Shown here in pieces: positions 26,891 to 35,270 of a DNA stretch of 64,000 bases. The DNA comes from an uncultured Desulfobacterales bacterium (lineage in GTDB: Bacteria > Desulfobacterota > Desulfobulbia > Desulfobulbales > Desulfocapsaceae): positions 1 to 64,000 of the forward strand of contig CALGIJ010000016.1 of the NCBI GenBank assembly GCA_937915545.1, given 5' to 3'. Numbering within the stretch: position 1 is the first letter of the stretch; every line of letters begins with the position of its first letter. Made by a program: the position numbers and the translations under genes. The notes beneath the pieces are model-generated. The model ran no database searches. It was not told the origin of the DNA and saw only the letters and a list, made by a program, of their open reading frames with translations.

Positions 26891-28525
26891 TTAGCCGGGC
26901 TGTTGCTCGCGCATCACCTTTTTGTCGATCTTGTCGACGCTGGTCTTGGCGATGGCCGAAACATAGCGCACCTGCAGCAGCAGGGCCAGCTTGCTCATCA
27001 GCCCCTTGTCGATGAAGGCCTTGACATGGTTGACCATCTCTTTCAGAGGCGGCTCGGCCTGCCCTTCCTTGAGCGTGATCAGGGCCAGCGGTTTCTCCCC
27101 CCACTTGTCGTCGGCCATACCGATGACCGCCACCTCGCTGACTGCCGGATGGAGGTTGAGGATATCCTCCAGCTCCAGTGAAGACAGCCACTCGCCACCG
27201 ACCTTGATGACATCCTTGATGCGGTCGGTGATGGTGATATAGCCACTCTCCTCGATGCGGGCGACATCGCCGGTATGGAGGAAGCCCTCCCGCCACAAAT
27301 TCTCCGAGTTGCGGCCATCCTTCCAGTAGCCCTGAGTCAGCCATGGCGCCCGCCCGACCAGCTCGCCAACGGTTTCGCCGTCGCGGGGAACCTCGTTCAT
27401 GTTCTCGTCGACGACGCGCAGCTGCACCAGGGGCAGGGGGCGGCCGGTCTTGCAGCGGATCTCCACCTCCTCGTCGCGGCTCAAGCCGGGGCGGTCGATA
27501 TGGGCCAGGGTCAGCACCGGGCAGGTCTCGGACATGCCGTAGCCGGAGAAGATGTCGATGCCCTTGTCCAGGCCCGCCCGGCACATTTTTTTGGGCAGGG
27601 AGGCCCCGCCGATGACCACCTTCCAGCGCGACAGGTCGGTGGCGGCATATTCCGGGCTGGCCATGAGCATGTGGAGGATCGTCGGTACGCAGTGCGAGAA
27701 GGTCACCCCCTCCCTGGCGATGAGCTGCAGCAGGGTGTTGGGCTGATAGCGGCCTGGATAGACCTGCTTGACGCCGAGGCTGGTGGCGATATAGGGAAAG
27801 CCCCAGGCGTGGACATGGAACATCGGCGTGATGGGCATGTAGACGTCGCCCTGGTGCAGCCGTCCCTGGCTGGCGGTGGTGCCGAGGGCGGTGAGGGTGC
27901 CGAGGGTGTGCAGCACCAGCTGGCGGTGGCTGAAGTAGACCCCCTTGGGCATGCCGGTGGTGCCGGTGGTGTAGAAGGTGGTGGCGCGGGTGTTCTCGTC
28001 GAAGTCGGCGAAGGGGAAGGTTGGCGCGGTGGCGGCGAGGAGCTCCTCGTATTCCCCGGCCAGAGGCAGGGAGGTCGCCGGGCGCTGCTCCTCGTCGCAG
28101 AGCAGCACGTATTTCTTGACCGTATCGATGCGGCCCCTGATCTGTTCGATGATGGGCAGGAACTCGGCGTTGACCAGCAGTACGTCGTCTTCGGCATGGT
28201 CGATGGTGTAGAGGATCTGCTCCGGGGAGAGGCGGATATTGACGGTGTGCAGCACCGCGCCGAGCATCGGCACGGCGAAGTAGCACTCGAGATAGCGGTG
28301 ACTGTCCCAGTCCATGACCGCCACGGTGTCGCCCGGCTTGACGCCGAGCCCGGCGAGGGCGCCGGCGAGGCGGTGCACGCGGCTGCGGAAGTCCTGGTAC
28401 GTCATGCGTGTCTGGCCACGATAGACGATCTCCTGGTGAGGATTGTCGACCACCGGGGCGAGGAAGAGGTTCTTGATGAGCAGCGGGTAGTCGTAGGCGG
28501 ACGGGGTCTTGCCGATGAGGGTCAT
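26891..28525 (-). CDS. Long-chain acyl-CoA synthetase-like AMP-dependent ligase
   Basis: The 544-residue protein belongs to the ANL superfamily. It contains the AMP-binding core YTTGTTGMPKG, the motif GYGMSETCPV, the A5/A7-type HTGDVARIEESGYITITDR and the C-terminal catalytic lysine region KTSVDKIDKKVMRE. It should activate a carboxylic acid to an acyl-adenylate and then to a CoA ester; medium- or long-chain fatty acids are the usual substrates of this FadD3/AlkK-type branch, and the substrate is inferred. Its ATG shares ATGA with the stop of the upstream MetE-like gene, so the two are translationally coupled. Confidence 0.9.
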   Translation of the reverse strand: MTLIGKTPSAYDYPLLIKNLFLAPVVDNPHQEIVYRGQTRMTYQDFRSRVHRLAGALAGLGVKPGDTVAVMDWDSHRYLECYFAVPMLGAVLHTVNIRLSPEQILYTIDHAEDDVLLVNAEFLPIIEQIRGRIDTVKKYVLLCDEEQRPATSLPLAGEYEELLAATAPTFPFADFDENTRATTFYTTGTTGMPKGVYFSHRQLVLHTLGTLTALGTTASQGRLHQGDVYMPITPMFHVHAWGFPYIATSLGVKQVYPGRYQPNTLLQLIAREGVTFSHCVPTILHMLMASPEYAATDLSRWKVVIGGASLPKKMCRAGLDKGIDIFSGYGMSETCPVLTLAHIDRPGLSRDEEVEIRCKTGRPLPLVQLRVVDENMNEVPRDGETVGELVGRAPWLTQGYWKDGRNSENLWREGFLHTGDVARIEESGYITITDRIKDVIKVGGEWLSSLELEDILNLHPAVSEVAVIGMADDKWGEKPLALITLKEGQAEPPLKEMVNHVKAFIDKGLMSKLALLLQVRYVSAIAKTSVDKIDKKVMREQQPG

Positions 28526-29598
28526 TGCGGGGTGTCTCCGTTGGGGGTTGGGGTGGGTCGGAAAAATCGCTCCCTGGCAAGGCGCGACAGTGCGGCGGTC
28601 ATGGCGAGGACCTTTTCCGCCAGAGGGGCGGACAGTGAACCGGTGCCGCAGGACGGGGCGATGAGGGTCTGCGCCGCCAGCCGCTCCCGGGCAAAGCCGA
28701 AGGAGGCCAGGCGGTCGAGCTGCTCCAGCCAGCGCTGAAAGAGAGACTCGGCCGACTCTTCGGCCACCGCCTGCGGGTTGCCGGTGGGGACGATGCCCCA
28801 GGCGAGCACGCCGCCGCCGGACAGGAAACGGCACAGCTCCTCGCGGAAGAGGAGGAAGTTGTCGAAGTAGCTGTAGGCGTCGAAACTGATGATGTCCACC
28901 GGCGAGGTCAGGGCTGGGCCCCAGTCGCCGTTGGCGCAGATATGCAGGCCGGCGAGGCCACCGGCCTCTCTGATCGCCCGCAGCACGATGCCGGTGGTGT
29001 GGGCCGCCGTCTCCCGGCTGACCCCGGCGAAGCCGCTCGAGCCGAAGCCCACCAGGCCGGGTTCATCGACGAAGATGATCGGCGCCACCGCTCGCGCATG
29101 GGGCAGGAGCTGCCTCACCTGCCAGGATGCCTTGGCGGCGAGGTGGCGTACCAGCATGTCGCGCAGGTTGTCGTCGTGGAGGATGGCGCGGCCCTGCTGG
29201 TCGCTGATGCCGACGCCGACGGTCACCGGGCCGGTGATCTGCCCTTTGACGGCGTAGCGCTCGCCGGTGCTGCCGGCGAGGTAGTCGAGGAAGACGTAAA
29301 AGCCGGCGGCGGTATGGGGGGAGAGGTGGAAGCGCTCCGGCATGGAGCTGGTCGCGCCGCCCTCCACGGCCAGGGCATCGTCGTAGAAGAGGGTCATCTC
29401 GGTGGCGAAGCTGGCCTCGTCGCGCAGGCCGGGAAAGCCGTCGAGAAACTGGCGCACCATGCCTTCCCCGGGGAGCCGCGGCAGCTGCGGCCAGAGAGGG
29501 ATCTCGGCACAGTGCCGGGCGATGAGCCGCATCGCCGCGACATGGTCGGCAAGTGGCAGGGAGCCGATGAGGATGGGGCGGCAGGCTGGCTGGAACAT
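28522..29598 (-). CDS. Cobalamin-independent methionine synthase (MetE C-domain)-like protein
   Basis: The 358-residue protein resembles the MetE/UroD-fold superfamily as a single barrel. KGQITGPVTVGVG and FVDEPGLVGFG match the MetE C-terminal domain. The probable zinc ligands are in HICANGDWG (His-x-Cys) and in the late APSCGTGSL. There is no N-terminal MetE half, so it is not a standard methionine synthase. Such stand-alone proteins may transfer a methyl group from a corrinoid donor to a thiol, which is inference. The ATG at 29598 follows a GAGG site. It is coupled to the acyl-CoA ligase gene downstream. Confidence 0.8.
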   Translation of the reverse strand: MFQPACRPILIGSLPLADHVAAMRLIARHCAEIPLWPQLPRLPGEGMVRQFLDGFPGLRDEASFATEMTLFYDDALAVEGGATSSMPERFHLSPHTAAGFYVFLDYLAGSTGERYAVKGQITGPVTVGVGISDQQGRAILHDDNLRDMLVRHLAAKASWQVRQLLPHARAVAPIIFVDEPGLVGFGSSGFAGVSRETAAHTTGIVLRAIREAGGLAGLHICANGDWGPALTSPVDIISFDAYSYFDNFLLFREELCRFLSGGGVLAWGIVPTGNPQAVAEESAESLFQRWLEQLDRLASFGFARERLAAQTLIAPSCGTGSLSAPLAEKVLAMTAALSRLARERFFRPTPTPNGDTPQ

Positions 29599-29830
29599 GG
29601 GACCTCGAGTGGGGGCGGGCGACGGGCTCCCGGCGTCATGCGGCCGGTGGGGGTGCGGCAGGTCTCGGCGAAGGTAATCGGTCGGCCCGGTCTTTGTCAA
29701 GCCTGGCCAGGAGAGGGGCACAGCCTGCGCCATGCCTCGCCGGCTCAGGATGGTAGGGATGCAGTTCGGCGGTCACGCCGACCTGCATTGCCAGGGCGCC
29801 TTTTTCGTCGCCCGCCATTGGCTGGCGGAG

Positions 29831-29870
29831 AAAAGGCCAGGGCCACGGATAGTTCCAGCCCTGGCCTTTT
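29831..29870 (-). terminator. Strong Rho-independent terminator after the pirin gene
   Basis: A 13-bp perfect inverted repeat AAAAGGCCAGGGC/GCCCTGGCCTTTT with a 14-nt loop. Read on the minus strand it ends with a T-run and lies 16 bp beyond the pirin stop, so it terminates the tdh-kbl-pirin operon. It would also work on the plus strand. Confidence 0.85.
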
Positions 29871-29885
29871 CCTCGCCGGGCGGGG

Positions 29886-30758
29886 TCAGCCGCCCTCTGG
29901 CGGCCGATGGCTGAGGAAGGTCCCTTCGCGGTACTGGCGGAAGGCGAGGTCGAGTTCCTCCTCGCTGTTCATGACGATCGGCCCGCGCCAGGCGATGGGC
30001 TGGCGCAAGGGCCGGCCGCCGATGAGGAGCAGGCGCAGTCCCGAGGGCCCGGCCGCGGCGGTGACGTGGTCGCCCTCGCCAAAGAGCAGCAGGGTGGTGT
30101 TATCATGGAGGCGACCGTCATCGTCGCCGAAGCTGCCGGAACCGGCGATGACATAGGCCATGGCGCAATAGTCGCCGGGGAGATGGTGGCAGAGCGTTCC
30201 CTGTGGCGGCAGTGTGATGTCGAGATACTGCGGGTCGGTGCTGATTCCAGTGACCGGGCCGACGCGGTCGGCGACGCGGCCGCTGATGATGCGTGCCGTG
30301 CCCCCGCCGGGCAGGGGCACCTCGGGGACCTCGTCGGCGGTGATGGTGCGGTAGCGGGGGTGGCACATCTTCTCCTCGCGCGGCAGGTTGAGCCATAGCT
30401 GGAAGCCGTGCATGGCGCCATTGACGTCGCCGCGCGGCATCTCCTGGTGGATGATGCCGGAGCCGGCGGTCATCCACTGCACGTCGCCGCCGCCGATGAC
30501 CCCGCGGTTGCCGAGGCTGTCGCCGTGCTCCACCTCCCCCTTGAGCATATAGGTGATGGTGTCGATGCCGCGGTGCGGGTGCCAGGGGAAGCCGGCCTGG
30601 TAGCGGGAGGGCTGGTCGGAGCGGAAATCGTCGAAGAGGAGGAAGGGGTCGGTGCGCTCCGGGCTGTCGAAGCCGAAGGCGCGGCGCAGGTGGACTCCGG
30701 CCCCCTCGATGGTGGCGATGCTCTTCCAGGATAGGGCAACTCTGCGGATCTCTGTCAT
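29886..30758 (-). CDS. Pirin family protein
   Basis: The 290-residue bicupin has the pirin signature: DPFLLFDDFRSDQPSRYQAGFPWHPHRGIDTITYMLKG. Metal ligands are His in WHPHRG, EHGDSLGN and GIIHQEMP. Bacterial pirins have quercetinase or redox-regulatory roles; the true substrate here is unknown. The ATG shares ATGA with the kbl stop, so it is the third gene of a tdh-kbl-pirin operon. Pirin linkage to threonine catabolism is not something I recognise as standard, so the job in this context is open. A strong terminator follows 16 bp later. Confidence 0.9.
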   Translation of the reverse strand: MTEIRRVALSWKSIATIEGAGVHLRRAFGFDSPERTDPFLLFDDFRSDQPSRYQAGFPWHPHRGIDTITYMLKGEVEHGDSLGNRGVIGGGDVQWMTAGSGIIHQEMPRGDVNGAMHGFQLWLNLPREEKMCHPRYRTITADEVPEVPLPGGGTARIISGRVADRVGPVTGISTDPQYLDITLPPQGTLCHHLPGDYCAMAYVIAGSGSFGDDDGRLHDNTTLLLFGEGDHVTAAAGPSGLRLLLIGGRPLRQPIAWRGPIVMNSEEELDLAFRQYREGTFLSHRPPEGG

Positions 30759-32017
30759 CTCTGCTCCTTTTCGTTCGGCGTGGCGGGAAGTGCCGCCAGT
30801 TCGCGGGCGAGGACCTCCAGCACCAGGCGGATATCGGCCTCGGTATGGGCGGCGTTGATCTGGAAGCGGATGGTCTCATCGCCCTTCGGCACCACCGGGT
30901 AGGTGAGGCCGACGACGAGGATGCCGGCGGCGAAGAGGCGCGCCACCAGGGCACGGGTTCTGGCGGTGTCGCGCACCAGTAGCGGCACCACCGGGTGCGG
31001 CCCGGGGATGCTCTCCAGGCCAAGGTTGTCAAGGCCCTTGCGAAACTGCAGGGTGCGCTCGGCGAGGTTGGCCAGGCGCCGTCTGCCCTCCTCGCCGTCG
31101 CAGAGGTCGATGGCGGTGGTGGCGGCGGCGCAGTCGGCGACGCTCAGGGGATTGGTGTAGATATAGGTGTCGGCCTTCTGCCGCACCGCCTCGATCAGCG
31201 TCGGGCTGCCGGCGATGAAGCCGCCGTTGACGCCGAAGGCCTTGCCGAAGGTACCGACGATGATGTCCGGGGCGACGCCGCAGAACTCGCTGGTGCCGCG
31301 GCCGGTGGCGCCGTAGGCGCCGATGCCGTGCGAGTCGTCGACCACGGTGATCACCCCGTCGGCGAAGCGCTCGTGATGGAGGGCGGCCAGCCTGGCAATC
31401 TCGGCCAGCGGCGCGTGGTCGCCGCGCATGCTGAAGATGCCGTCGAAGACGATCACCACCCGGGTGACCTCGCCGCCGATGCCGTCGAGGCAGCGGCGCA
31501 AGTCGGCCATGTCGTTATGCCGGAAGATGGCCTTGTTGCCGCTCGGCACCCCGGCGATGCGCATGGCGCGGATGATCGAGTTGTGGTTGAGCTGGTCGCC
31601 GACCCAGCAGGTGCCCGGGCTGGCGATGGACAGGGCCAGGCCGCAGTTGGCGGTATAGGCGGAGTTGAAGATCTTCGCCGCTTCCTTGCCGACGAAGCGG
31701 GCGATGCGCTCCTCCAGCGCGACGTGCTGGCTATAGGTGCCGTCGATGAAGCGCACCGCCCCGGGGCCGACGCCGCACAGGCGGGTGGCCCTGTCGGCGC
31801 TGTCGATGAGCTGCGGGTGGCTGGACAGCGACAGGTAGGAGTTGCTGTTCATGCGCAGGAAGGGCTGGCTCTGCCCGGCGAGGGAGTAGCGCGGGCCGAA
31901 GCCGCCCTGCGGCGGGAGGCAGGCGGTGATGACCCGCTCCGGCGGCTTGGCGCGCCCTTCCCGCTGCAGAGCTTCCAGTTCCTGGGCGAGGGCCCGGTTC
32001 AGTCGTTCCATTGCCAT
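30755..32017 (-). CDS. kbl: 2-amino-3-ketobutyrate CoA ligase (glycine C-acetyltransferase)
   Basis: The 420-residue alpha-oxoamine synthase cleaves 2-amino-3-ketobutyrate with CoA to glycine and acetyl-CoA, using PLP. The Schiff-base Lys is K259 in TFGKAFGVNGG; VVDDSHGIGAYG holds the PLP Asp and His, and SNSYLSLSSHPQ the family's start region. 8-amino-7-oxononanoate and 5-aminolevulinate synthases are close relatives, but the adjacent tdh makes Kbl the best assignment. The stop of tdh lies three bases before its ATG. E. coli has the order kbl-tdh; here it is tdh first, then kbl, then pirin. Confidence 0.85.
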   Translation of the reverse strand: MAMERLNRALAQELEALQREGRAKPPERVITACLPPQGGFGPRYSLAGQSQPFLRMNSNSYLSLSSHPQLIDSADRATRLCGVGPGAVRFIDGTYSQHVALEERIARFVGKEAAKIFNSAYTANCGLALSIASPGTCWVGDQLNHNSIIRAMRIAGVPSGNKAIFRHNDMADLRRCLDGIGGEVTRVVIVFDGIFSMRGDHAPLAEIARLAALHHERFADGVITVVDDSHGIGAYGATGRGTSEFCGVAPDIIVGTFGKAFGVNGGFIAGSPTLIEAVRQKADTYIYTNPLSVADCAAATTAIDLCDGEEGRRRLANLAERTLQFRKGLDNLGLESIPGPHPVVPLLVRDTARTRALVARLFAAGILVVGLTYPVVPKGDETIRFQINAAHTEADIRLVLEVLARELAALPATPNEKEQR

Positions 32018-32020
32018 GGC

Positions 32021-33055
32021 TTACTCCTTTTCCTCCCAGTCGAGGATGACCTTGCCCGACTGGCCGGAGCGCATCACCGCGAAGGCCTCGGCGAAGTCGC
32101 TGTAGAGGAAGCGGTGGGTGATCACCGGGGTGATGTCGAGGCCGGTCTGGATCATGGCGGTCATCTTGTACCAGGTCTCGTACATCTCGCGGCCGTAGAT
32201 GCCCTTGATGGTCAGTCCGTTGAAGATCACCTTGTCCCAGTCGATGGCGGTGGCGCCGGGGATGATGCCGAGCATGGCGATCTTGCCGCCGTGGCACATG
32301 TTGTCGAGGATGTCGCGCAGGGCGGCGGGGTTGCCGGACATCTCCATGGCGACGTCGAAGCCCTCCTTCATGCCAAGCTCCTTCTGCACCTGGGCGAGAG
32401 GTTCACGCCCGGCGTCGACGACGCGCGTTGCCCCGAGGCGGGAGGCCAGCTGCAGCCGGTAGGGGTTGACGTCGGTGACCACCACGTGCCGCGCCCCGGC
32501 GTGGCGGGCGATGGCCGCGGCCATGCAGCCGATGGGCCCGGCCCCGGTGATGAGCACATCCTCGCCGAGGATGTCGAAGGACAAGGCGGTGTGCACGGCG
32601 TTGCCGAGGGGGTCGAAGCAGGCGAGGACGTCGAGGGGGATGTGCGGGTCACAGAACCAGACGTTGGTCACCGGGATGGCGAGGTATTCGGCGAAGGCGC
32701 CCTGGCGGTTGACGCCGACGCCGCTGGTGTTCATGCACAGGTGGCGGCGGCCGGCCAGGCAGTTGCGGCAGTGGCCGCAGACGAGGTGGCCTTCGCCCGA
32801 GACCAGGTCGCCCGGCTTGAAATCGTGGACATTGTCGCCGATCTCGTCGACGATGCCGACGAACTCGTGGCCGATGGGCATCGGCACCGGGATGGTGCGC
32901 TGTGCCCACTCGTCCCAGTTGAAGATATGCACGTCGGTGCCGCAGATGGCGGTGCGCAGGATCTTGATCACCACGTCGTTTTTGCCGGGCGAGGGCCGTG
33001 GCACTTCTTCCAGCCACAAGCCCTGTTCCCGCTTTGCCTTGACCAGTGCCTTCAT
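32021..33055 (-). CDS. tdh: L-threonine 3-dehydrogenase
   Basis: This 344-residue zinc-dependent medium-chain dehydrogenase oxidises L-threonine to 2-amino-3-ketobutyrate with NAD. Catalytic zinc ligands are C38 (TAICGTDVH) and the GHEFVG motif; the structural zinc site is CGHCRNCLAGRRHLC. The Rossmann motif is ITGAGPIGCMAAAIA. HIFNWDEWAQ is diagnostic for Tdh rather than other alcohol dehydrogenases. It is the first gene of the tdh-kbl-pirin operon, behind a GGGAGG site. Together the first two enzymes turn threonine into glycine and acetyl-CoA. Confidence 0.95.
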   Translation of the reverse strand: MKALVKAKREQGLWLEEVPRPSPGKNDVVIKILRTAICGTDVHIFNWDEWAQRTIPVPMPIGHEFVGIVDEIGDNVHDFKPGDLVSGEGHLVCGHCRNCLAGRRHLCMNTSGVGVNRQGAFAEYLAIPVTNVWFCDPHIPLDVLACFDPLGNAVHTALSFDILGEDVLITGAGPIGCMAAAIARHAGARHVVVTDVNPYRLQLASRLGATRVVDAGREPLAQVQKELGMKEGFDVAMEMSGNPAALRDILDNMCHGGKIAMLGIIPGATAIDWDKVIFNGLTIKGIYGREMYETWYKMTAMIQTGLDITPVITHRFLYSDFAEAFAVMRSGQSGKVILDWEEKE

Positions 33056-33329
33056 GTCATGTCCCTCCCGAGAAAAACTTTATTGAAGACGGCAGGCGGC
33101 CTCAAGGTGGCCTCGCCCCAGCCGCCATGCCCCCAGTGTAGCATGACGCGCCGCAAAACTGTAGCGCCGAGTGCTGCCTTATGTCCTGCCGTGCCGCTTT
33201 GTGCATTGACTTCGTCAGCGGCCGGCATCACCGTATAGCCGGTCCGCCCAGTTCCGGGCTTCACCTCGCCTCCCCAGCGGCCGCAGCCGTCATAGCCCGA
33301 GTTCATACCCATACCAACAGGAGTCCTTC

Positions 33330-33671
33330 ATGAGAACCACGCCCTTCCTCTTTGCCGCGGCCCTCGCCGTGCTGCTCGCCGGCTGTACCCAGGAGACCCA
33401 GAATAAGCTCGGTCGGGCGGTGCAGAACTGGACCGGCACCGACGGCGTTCTCGAGGTCTATGCCGGGGACAAGCTGGTCAAGCGCTTTCTCAAGATCGAC
33501 AAGCTGACCACCGCCTCAGGCACCAGCAACAAGGAAGACCGGCCCTACCGTTTTGGTTACGGCATCTACGACACGAACCTCAACGGTCTCGTCGACCCCG
33601 GCGAGAAGAAGGTCTACTTCGAGTTCAGCGACTACTCGACCTCCTATATTTTCTACGAGAATCCGCAATAG
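33330..33671 (+). CDS. Small lipoprotein, 113 aa
   Basis: A lipoprotein signal with lipobox LLAGC (Cys at about residue 19) precedes a 95-residue mature domain of unknown family. The domain holds charged beta-like segments (VLEVYAGDKLVKRFLKIDKL) and a calcium-binding-like acidic loop (YDTNLNGLVDPGEKK) close to an EF-hand pattern. It would be anchored to the inner or outer membrane. The signature RPYRFGYGIYDTNLNGLVDPG recurs in similar small Desulfobacterota lipoproteins, from memory. It lies alone upstream of a two-component system. Confidence 0.75.
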   Translation: MRTTPFLFAAALAVLLAGCTQETQNKLGRAVQNWTGTDGVLEVYAGDKLVKRFLKIDKLTTASGTSNKEDRPYRFGYGIYDTNLNGLVDPGEKKVYFEFSDYSTSYIFYENPQ

Positions 33672-33773
33672 ACCGATCTCCCGTCGCAGTCCATCCCCGC
33701 CGCTTGCCTTTGCCGGGAAAATGCGGTAGCCTCGAGGCTGCGCGTAGTCGGGTGAAGTCGTCGACGGAGGGGG

Positions 33774-35270
33774 ATGATGAAGTGGCCACGACCCAGTCTC
33801 AGGGGCAAGATCGTTGCCGTGTTTGCCGCCATGATGCTGCTGGTCATGGCCGGGGAGGTGGCCATTCTCTGGTACGCCACCCATATGAACGGCCTGCTGG
33901 CCACGGTGGTCGACAAGGAGTTCCAGCTCTATCGCACCGCCCAGGACATGGAGCTGGCGCTGGCCAACCAGAAAGGGCTGCTCACCTACTATCTCGTCGA
34001 TGGCGACGGCAAATGGCTGCAGTCCCTCGGTCAGCAGCGCGAGATCTTCCAGCGCTACCTGCTCGCCGCCGGGGAGCTGCAACCGGGCGGCGATCAGGAG
34101 GAGCGCCTGCGGCTCATCGCCGACAAGTTCCGCGACTATGCCGCCGCCAAGGACGTGGCCATTGCCGGCTACCAGAAAGGGCCGCGCCCCGCTTCCATCT
34201 CCACCCTGCACGAGAAGCAGCGCGAGATCCTCTTCTCCCTGCTTGAGGAATGCCGTCGCTTCAGCGACACCCAGTGGCGGCGCATCGCCGCCGCCCAGGA
34301 GGAGGGTGCCCGCCTCACCGCCAGGCTGCGCCTCGCCCAGATCGGCGGCTTGAGCCTCTTTTTCCTGCTCTGCGCCGTCTTTCTCTTCATCCTCTACCGT
34401 CAGTTGCTCGAGCCGCTCCGCGGCCTGGCCATCAAGACCGGCGGCGCGCCGGACGACAACTACCGCGACGAGGTGCACTCGCTGGCGCTCTCCCTCGACG
34501 ACATGATGCGTCAGTTCGACGAAAAAAGCGACGAACTGGCCCGCAGCCGGCGCCACCTCCTTCAGGTGGAGCGCCTGGCCATGGTCGGCGAGCTTGCCGC
34601 CGGGGTGGCCCACACCATCCGCAACCCCTTTACCTCCATCAAGATGCGCATGTTCTCCCTGACCCGCTCGCTCAGCCTGAGCGAGGTGCAGAACGAGGAT
34701 TTGCAGGTCATCGCCGATGAGATCACCCGCATCGACCGCATCGTCCAGAACTTCCTCGAGTTCGCCCGGCCGCCCAAGCTGCGTCTCGCCCCGTGCCGCC
34801 TTGGCGAGATCGTCGCCTCGGTGCTGACCCTGCTCGAATACCGCCTCAAGTCCTATAGCGTCGAGGTGCGCCACCAGGGCTGCCCGCAACTGGGCACGGT
34901 GTTCGTTGACGCCGACCGCATCAAGGAGGCCCTGGTCAACCTGCTCATCAACGCCTGCGAGGCGATGACCGGCGGCGGCATCATCGACATTGTCGAGGGG
35001 CTGGAAGACAGCGGCGAACCGGGCATGGTGGCGACGCTGGCGGTGTGCGACAACGGGCCGGGCATCCCCGACGCCCTCCTCGACAAGGTGACCACCCCCT
35101 TCTTCACCACCAAGGAGGAGGGCTCCGGTCTTGGGCTGAGCATCGTCGCCCGCATCGTCCGTGAGCACCGCGGCCGGCTGGAGATCGGTGCGTCGCCGGG
35201 AGGCGGCGCGCAGTGCACCATGAAACTGCCGCTGGCGGGGAGGGGCGATGAACCGCATCCTCATCATTGA
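33774..35270 (+). CDS. Membrane sensor histidine kinase (NtrB-like partner)
   Basis: The 498-residue protein has two membrane helices (about residues 11-33 and 187-208) enclosing a roughly 150-residue periplasmic helical sensor. A short HAMP-like region and a coiled linker follow. HisKA has the phospho-His in GELAAGVAHTIRNPFTSIKM, and HATPase has NLLINACEAM, DNGPGIP and GSGLGLSIVARI. The H-box and ATP-binding boxes are intact. The last 23 bases overlap the start of the downstream sigma-54 activator, which is its probable substrate. The ATG pair at 33774/33777 is preceded by GGAGG. A possible promoter TTGCCT-17-TAGCCT lies at 33704-33732. Confidence 0.93.
   Translation: MMKWPRPSLRGKIVAVFAAMMLLVMAGEVAILWYATHMNGLLATVVDKEFQLYRTAQDMELALANQKGLLTYYLVDGDGKWLQSLGQQREIFQRYLLAAGELQPGGDQEERLRLIADKFRDYAAAKDVAIAGYQKGPRPASISTLHEKQREILFSLLEECRRFSDTQWRRIAAAQEEGARLTARLRLAQIGGLSLFFLLCAVFLFILYRQLLEPLRGLAIKTGGAPDDNYRDEVHSLALSLDDMMRQFDEKSDELARSRRHLLQVERLAMVGELAAGVAHTIRNPFTSIKMRMFSLTRSLSLSEVQNEDLQVIADEITRIDRIVQNFLEFARPPKLRLAPCRLGEIVASVLTLLEYRLKSYSVEVRHQGCPQLGTVFVDADRIKEALVNLLINACEAMTGGGIIDIVEGLEDSGEPGMVATLAVCDNGPGIPDALLDKVTTPFFTTKEEGSGLGLSIVARIVREHRGRLEIGASPGGGAQCTMKLPLAGRGDEPHPHH

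Noticed and set aside
30995..33238. A 747-codon open frame on the plus strand opposite tdh and kbl
   Set aside because: It is an antisense shadow in GC-rich DNA, lacks similarity and a ribosome-binding site, and would cover two well-recognised enzymes.
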